From Ypsolopha sequella (Eukaryota; Arthropoda; Insecta; Lepidoptera; Ypsolophidae), in contig OW203987.1 in assembly GCA_934047225.1 (NCBI GenBank), forward strand, positions 3,561,501 through 3,625,500: a stretch of 64,000 bases of DNA. Direction: 5' to 3'. A program made the position numbers and the translations under genes. Numbering within the stretch: position 1 is the first letter of the stretch; each line of letters opens with the position of its first letter. Positions 59,564 through 64,000 of this stretch are shown here, piece by piece. Below the pieces are notes generated by a model that was given only the letters and a program-made list of their open reading frames with translations, searched no databases and had not been told where the DNA came from.

Positions 59564-59679
59564 GAGGAACAGGAACCAGAACCACAGGATGGTGTAGATC
59601 TTCTCGTCATCACGCAGAGCGCGTCGTGCTGCTGGATCGAGCCACTCGGCCCGTACTTCTGGAATACGCACTTTGTTAC
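59564..59679 (-). pseudogene. Second, truncated copy of the Inx7 loop2/TM4 exon
   Basis: Same 16-base deletion and nearly the same sequence as the 59709-59843 copy, with the TTGTAG acceptor kept. Homology stops near 59564, inside TM4, so the donor is missing. Sequence beyond the break does not resemble the repeat. It is probably a non-functional edge of the tandem duplication. An assembly artefact at a tandem repeat is the main alternative. Confidence 0.8.
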
Positions 59680-59708
59680 CTACAACATACGGGCTAGTTT
59701 ATACTAAC

Positions 59709-59843
59709 CCAGCACAGAAGCGATGAAGAGGAACAGGAACCAGAACCACAGGATGGTGTAGATCTTCTCGTCATCACGCAGAGCACGTCGTGCTGCTGGA
59801 TCGAGCCACTCGGCCCGTACTTCTGGAATACGCACTTTGTTAC
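59709..59843 (-). pseudogene. Duplicated Inx7 loop2/TM4 exon, 16-base deletion, splice sites kept
   Basis: Near-exact tandem copy of the 59873-60023 exon including its intronic edges; the spacing between the two extra copies is 164 bp. It lacks 16 bases (the ALNII codons), so it is 135 nt. Acceptor TTGTAG and donor GTTAGT are unchanged. Entered in phase 0 like the original, it frameshifts. Entered in phase 1, i.e. spliced after the intact exon, it is open throughout, repeats the EKIYTILWFWF TM4 segment and exits in phase 1. It could therefore be dead, or a symmetric 45-codon cassette exon. Confidence 0.8.
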
Positions 59844-59872
59844 CTACAACATACGGGCTAGTTTATACTAAC

Positions 59873-60023
59873 CCAGCACAGAAGCGATGAAGAGGAACAG
59901 GAACCAGAACCACAGGATGGTGTAGATCTTCTCGTGGATGATGTTGAGCGCCATCACGCAGAGCGCGTCGTGCTGCTGGATCGAGCCGCTTGGACCGTAC
60001 TTGTGGAATATGCACTTTGTTAC
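59873..60023 (-). CDS. Inx7: Innexin 7-type, second extracellular loop / TM4 exon (intact copy)
   Basis: Minus-strand exon of 151 nt: acceptor TTGTAG before 60023, donor GTTAGT after 59873, phase 0 in and phase 1 out. It encodes VTKCIFHKYGPSGSIQQHD, ALCVMALNIIHEK, then TM4 IYTILWFWFLFLFIASVL. Both loop-2 cysteines are present. This is the only intact one of three tandem copies; the two copies at 59564-59843 lack 16 bases from this exon's middle. It splices in phase to 57965-58154. Confidence 0.93.
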
Positions 60024-60424
60024 CTACAACATACGGGCTAGTTTAGATTGCATAGTAGCTCTCCTACTTGCCATACTGATCATATGGGAATTGTATGGGA
60101 AGGTTTGAGAACTAGTCCTACAATAAAACTGTATGGTAGGACGACATAAATAGTAAAGATTTTTTAAAGCGATTTTAAGTATTACAATGAATGACGTAAT
60201 TTTTGAGTGAAATGTCAAATAAATCCAAAAAATTATGAAATTTGATTGGGCCCTGTAATCCATTAAAGAGCTTGTATCAGTCAAATAGCCAAACACATTG
60301 TTATATAAAAGATAATTAATAATAATGATGTTGATTAATACCTAAGTGAAAGTTCCCAAAACAAACAGAATACGACGCCAAGAAGAAGAGCTATACCAGT
60401 ATTCATAAAAATCAAATTTGGCAC

Positions 60425-60611
60425 CTTTGGGAATATAGTCTCGAGCGGATCAGCGATCCTGTCCCAGTCGATGTTGATGACATGCCCACCGAGCGGCACG
60501 AACTGCCCGTGCAGGAACCTATCCGTGACGTAGATCTGCAGCATTATGTTCAGCAAGTTGGCCACCTCCATGGCGACCAGCCACGTCGACCAGGTGCGCG
60601 TCACGCGGAGC
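60425..60611 (-). CDS. Inx7: Innexin 7-type, TM3 exon
   Basis: Minus-strand exon of 187 nt from a CCCGCAG acceptor to an AAAG|GTGCCA donor. It completes the split Arg codon and ends in phase 0. The product runs LRVTRTWSTWLVAMEVANLL, NIMLQIYVTDRFLHGQF, VPLGGHVINIDW, then DPLETIFPK. This covers TM3 and the first part of the second extracellular loop; DRFLxGxF and (V/I)FPK are family landmarks. The open frame continues past the donor for 29 codons into intron sequence, which is not coding. Confidence 0.93.
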
Positions 60612-60946
60612 CTGCGGGCATACCTCGATCACTTATACAAAATGTAGAGTATGCGCTATACATACGCTGTCTGGTGTGTTCCTGTATTGGGTAGCAAAAC
60701 GTCACAGTCACGAGGGCCGCGGGCGAGGGTGCACGGTGAAGCTATTACCAAATATGTGAGCATTGTCGAGCCAGTGTAGTGGTAGGGAAACGCTAGAATA
60801 AGATACCATGACCCTACACAAATCTATTTCGTAAATGATATGTTCCGGCGGCGGTTGAAGAGGGATGAGGGATTTAGATCTAAGAGATAAACCATTAACA
60901 CATTTAATCGTCATCTTATAGATGTTATGGGAGTGAGTTAACTAAC

Positions 60947-61094
60947 CTCAATATGATATCCTTGCGAATCAGATCCAGCCGCTTCTGAAGCGAGGACTTG
61001 GAGGGTACAGATTTACCGTTCACCGTCATGTCCTCATTGTGCAGCGCTATTCTGGCTAGCTGCAGACCATCCACCAGCGCCTTTACCCTCCCAC
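60947..61094 (-). CDS. Inx7: Innexin 7-type, cytoplasmic-loop exon (5'-most exon in window)
   Basis: Minus-strand exon of 148 nt between a TCCAG acceptor and a TTGAG|GTTAGT donor. It enters with two bases finishing a Gly codon and exits with AG of an Arg codon. It reads GGRVKALVDGLQLARIAL, then NGKSVPSKSSLQKRL and DLIRKDIIL. GGR(V/I)KALV-GL followed by a loop with a K-x-N/S-x-PS stretch is the Inx7 pattern as I recall it. The preceding exon should end in WEG, but I see no such exon up to 64000, so the N-terminal ~140 residues (TM1, loop 1, TM2) are taken to lie outside the window. Paralogue name: fairly sure, not proven. Confidence 0.88.
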
Positions 61095-61309
61095 CTGGAC
61101 ATGTTCATGGCATTTGTTTTGAGGCTATTTATAATGTTCTGAGAGAACTCAAAAGAGGCTCTGCCTTTTCACCACCACCCTAAGGATGTGATAAAATTGG
61201 CCAATCACAGCGCAGAATTGGGGTGCTAAAATGTAATATTACAACATCGGATAAACAATGTAAGTACTTATAAAACCGCTTTTGATGTTATTACATTACA
61301 AAATGTGTG

Positions 61310-61428
61310 TGTTTGGAATGGGCACGTGCCACGGCGGCAACGACCGCGGCTACTGGGGCGCCACGCCGGGCGGTGCCGCGTGCTACTGGGGCGCCGCGCC
61401 AGGCGATGCCGCGTGCCAGGAGAACCAT
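61310..61428. repeat. GC-rich short repeat block
   Basis: (T/G)ACTGGGGCGCC(A/G)CGCC(G/A)GGCG(G/A)TGCCGCGTGC-like unit, about 36 bp, twice plus a partial unit, strikingly GC-rich amid AT-rich DNA. Short frames on both strands exist only because of composition. It lies in the presumed Inx7 intron upstream of 61094. Confidence 0.5.
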
Positions 61429-61799
61429 GTATCGGCCTCCGTACAGTTGTTTATATTTACATATTTGTCTACTAATGTCAACCTTCATATTCTTCCTTCT
61501 TGTAAAATTATAGATTAAAAACCATCAAAAAACGCAAGAATCCTTTCTTTAAAAACCAATTACCACAAAAACCTTTTCATATTGAACAGTTGCAGTCCAA
61601 GGGCTGCTACAACCGTCCTGCTGGGAGGCGCCGCTCACGTGAACACTGCACAAGTGCACACCTATACTGTACCTTATAGTGGAACAACTTCACCTCTTTG
61701 TGAATTCACCAGGATAGCTTTGTATCATACATAATGTATATGTTATAGTTTTGTCTTTTATTATTGTTCATATTTAATTCTAGTATTATTTTTTATGTA

Positions 61800-61990
61800 G
61801 CCTGTATAGTGATCAGTGTCCCACTGCTTGGCAAAGGGCTCTCCTTGTTGATACCACGCACATCGCAGCCCTGTGCTACATCCGACACCCCGCTAAAAAT
61901 GAATGGAGATCGTCCCGCCAGTCCGCCACGCCATCGTCTTTTTGGTTTGCCTGGCCGTCGCGTCGATAGGCAAATCATCTGGCACCCACT
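61800..61990 (+). repeat. GTGTCCCACTGCTTGGCAAAG-type repeat
   Basis: GTGTCCCACTGCTTGGCAAA, TCTCCTTGTTGATACCACGC and ATGGAGATCGTCCCGCCAGT. The first motif is a widespread lepidopteran LINE 3' segment. Non-coding. Confidence 0.55.
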
Positions 61991-62156
61991 CGGTCGCGAT
62001 TTTATTTTATTAATATTGTTAATATCGTATTAAGTTAAAACATGTAAAAATAGTTGTATGTTTTAGTTTTAAAAAATAAACTGTTGTAGTATGATGTTGA
62101 TGTTGTTGTTTTATTGACCTGAATTAAAAGAATTTTATTTTATTTATTTAACAGGG

Positions 62157-62330
62157 CAATAAAGCTGATTCTGAAGGCTTAAACTTTAGTTATAGTGCTG
62201 TTAAAACTTGAAATTTTCAAAAGTAATTTAACATCTGTTCCTTACAGCTAAGGACTATTTTGCAATGAAGAAAATTTAGTTTTGACAGCACTAAAACTAA
62301 AATTAAAGCCTTCAGAATCAGCTTTAATGT
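62157..62330. mobile_element. Foldback element
   Basis: CAATAAAGCTGATTCTGAAG on the left and its complement CTTCAGAATCAGCTTTAATG on the right, with inner arms AGTGCTGTTAAAACT / AGTTTTGACAGCACT. Confidence 0.8.
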
Positions 62331-62485
62331 CAAAAGTATTCGGAATAGAAGAGCTTGTATGACTAGATTGATGGATATGGAAGAGGCGAAAGTGGTGTGT
62401 CAGTATCGCAGCAGATGGAAATATGTACCTATGCTTACCCCTCTGGGAGACAGGCGTGCGAGTATATGTATGTATGTATGTAAGT
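62330..62485 (+). repeat. LINE 3' fragment with ATGTATGT tail, copy 2
   Basis: Matches 35800-35940 (GGAATAGAAGAGCTTGTATG, GCAGCAGATGGAAATATG, GGAGACAGGCGTGCGAGTA). The tail has more GTAT units. Begins right at the end of the foldback 62157-62330. Confidence 0.6.
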
Positions 62486-62559
62486 ATTAATTTATATTTT
62501 AAATTACTATTTTGAGATGATTTTTGAAAAATGTTGAAATACATGTTTTATTATTCTTT

Positions 62560-62950
62560 GTATCAAGTTTTAAATTGATACACGCAGTGAATACGATTTT
62601 CGATACAAAAATTTTTACTCCATTTCACCCCCTTAGGGGTTGCTTTTCGAAAAATCCTTTCTATGTGCACCCCTGAAAATCCTAAAACAAGTGTACGTAT
62701 GTTAATTTTATCTCGGGAATCTCCATTAAAAATTCCGAACGCCTAGCGTGAACGATGTCGGCAAAATTGAGGTTTTTTGTTAAAACTTTGACCCCTTTTT
62801 ACAACCCCTTGGGATACGAATTTTCCAAAATCCTTTTAAAGTGTGCATTCTTACGACACCGTCCAAATATCAAGTATCAACGTCCAGCGGTTGGGGGGCT
62901 GTACGTTGTCTATCAGACGTCACTCAGGACAAATATTTATTTTGATTGAT
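62560..62950. repeat. CACCCCCTTAGGGG-type interspersed sequence
   Basis: CATTTCACCCCCTTAGGGGT, AAAATCCTTTCTATGTGCAC and GTCCAGCGGTTGGGGGGCTG. The wording is typical of a decayed lepidopteran repeat; no second copy in the window is clear enough to align, though 2400-3290 shares short motifs. Confidence 0.45.
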
Positions 62951-62978
62951 GTGGTATGTAGTTCGAAAAAATGTCACT

Positions 62979-63442
62979 TAAGGCGATTAGTGTTGCCAAA
63001 TTAGCAGCTCGATGTTTGTCGGTACGAATATTGATGGAAATGACATTGAAATAACGTTCATATCAGCGCGCAATGCATTAGTGGATGTTACGACGCTCGC
63101 TGCGTCCTTGATAGGAGAAAATAATACTTTTCACAAGGACGTGATTATTCGATTGAATAATTCTATGTTATGTTTATAGCTATCAAGTTTATCTATCACT
63201 TAAAGTATAAATTAATTAAATCGACCAAGCCGCTTAGGAGCAGTAGGGAGTTAAAGCCAAAAAACACCATTCAGTTGTTTTTTTTTTTCATATAGAAGTT
63301 TTGGTGGTATGAAAAAGATAAATGTTGCATATGTTGTCCTAGAGTTGATAATTCATATACATTTTTTTCAATATTTTTGGTGGGTTCATAAAAGAGGAGT
63401 AGGCTTTAGAAAGTACCCATTTGGCGATACTAAGGCCCTTAA
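62979..63442. mobile_element. TTAA-bounded element, second subfamily
   Basis: From TTAAGGCGATTAGTGTTGCC to GGCGATACTAAGGCCCTTAA. It contains GACATTGAAATAACGTTCAT and GGAGAAAATAATACTTTTCAC, shared with copies at 25242, 36055 and 57235. Non-coding. Confidence 0.65.
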
Positions 63443-63805
63443 GATATGTTCTAGATGTAACCTGGCTTACAAGGAAAAAACCGTAACAAAACATTTAGGT
63501 ACCATTTCCCAAAACCAGTCGTCTCTGTCATCATTAAAATACAAGTGCATTAACCTAAATAATGTTCTCAAAAGTGTTGTGATAGTGATAAGATAAGCTG
63601 ACACACCGACGCATACATCACTGTATAATAATTTCTTATAAAAACATTGCTTTTTCATGAGAAACATTGGTGCACGATTTAAATATTTGTATAGCGTATC
63701 TAGGATACTTGAGTTGTCTAGTGGCTAGAACATTATACAAACAAACAATAGTACCCATTGCTAGACGTGGATACAAAAGGGGGTACAATAGGTGCAATTC
63801 GCTTA

Positions 63806-64000
63806 GATTAAATTATGTTAAGGGTTAAGGTGTGTTAATTCGAAAACCATTTCGAGATTTAGGTTTCATTAGCCGTATTTTAGAACTTGTGGTCTAAAAA
63901 ACCTCATGATGATGGATATTTTTACGAAAAAGCTGCAACTTTCATTTGCGTTCGTGTGACGTCACTTGAGAAATGGCTGTTTAGAAATGTGTCCTTTGCT
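63806..64000. repeat. Repeat cut by the window edge
   Basis: AGATTAAATTATGTTAAGGG to GAAATGTGTCCTTTGCT matches the interior of 27197-27879 with one longer stretch (CATTTCGAGATTTAGGTTTC) absent there. Continues outside the window. Confidence 0.75.

Noticed and set aside
60335..60424. Frame continuing past the Inx7 TM3 exon (VPNLIFMNTG...)
   Set aside because: It is read-through past a GTGCCA donor into the intron; the true continuation VTKCIFHKYG is in the next exon.

Overview
The window looks like AT-rich, transposon-laden insect nuclear DNA, most likely lepidopteran. The evidence is two innexin (gap-junction) genes split into short exons with clean GT/AG boundaries, kilobase introns, and many Helitron, mariner, hAT, Transib, non-LTR and foldback (MITE-like) copies. 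I see no bacterial, viral or organellar gene organisation.

Host genes. Both recognisable genes lie on the minus strand. (1) An ogre/Inx1-type innexin enters at its start codon (22275) and runs leftward through exons at 22027-22275, 20302-20409 and 14841-14996. Its 3' half (TM3, loop 2, TM4, C-tail) was not found and probably lies beyond the left edge. (2) An Inx7-type innexin has its last five coding exons at 60947-61094, 60425-60611, 59873-60023, 57965-58154 and 56098-56254, ending at a TAA. Its 5' exons (TM1, loop 1, TM2) should lie beyond the right edge. The exon at 59873-60023 (loop 2/TM4) is followed by two extra copies that share a 16-base deletion. A short membrane-segment reading frame at 32072-32197 (minus) and a coding-looking stretch at 38653-38920 (plus) are weaker gene candidates.

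Mobile DNA. The best-preserved element is a mariner (44345-45640) with an intact 349-codon DD34D transposase, 32-bp terminal inverted repeats and TA flanks. The most informative is a decayed Transib element (50177-51972). It has CAC-starting termini, a 5-bp CGGCC duplication and a C-terminal RAG1/Transib-like segment, and it sits inside an interspersed repeat whose unoccupied version is present at 4.3 kb. Also present: a hAT remnant with a dimerisation-domain fragment (34869-35466), three Helitron copies, 3' ends of several LINEs (45.6-46.3, 52.3-53.1, 53.9-54.6 kb), a family of TTAA-bounded non-autonomous elements (two head to tail at 16.1-16.9 kb), and many foldback elements, some with near-perfect arms.

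Tandem arrays. Five minisatellites: 34 bp x17 (5.3-5.9 kb), 29 bp x~13 (10.7-11.1 kb), 25 bp x15 with a 50-bp alternation (20.9-21.3 kb, in Inx1 intron 1), ~54-bp dimers (26.25-26.56 kb) and 47 bp x20 (39.08-40.02 kb). The last appears to have been seeded from the end of a foldback element. Between the genes and repeats most sequence is AT-rich with nothing I can assign.
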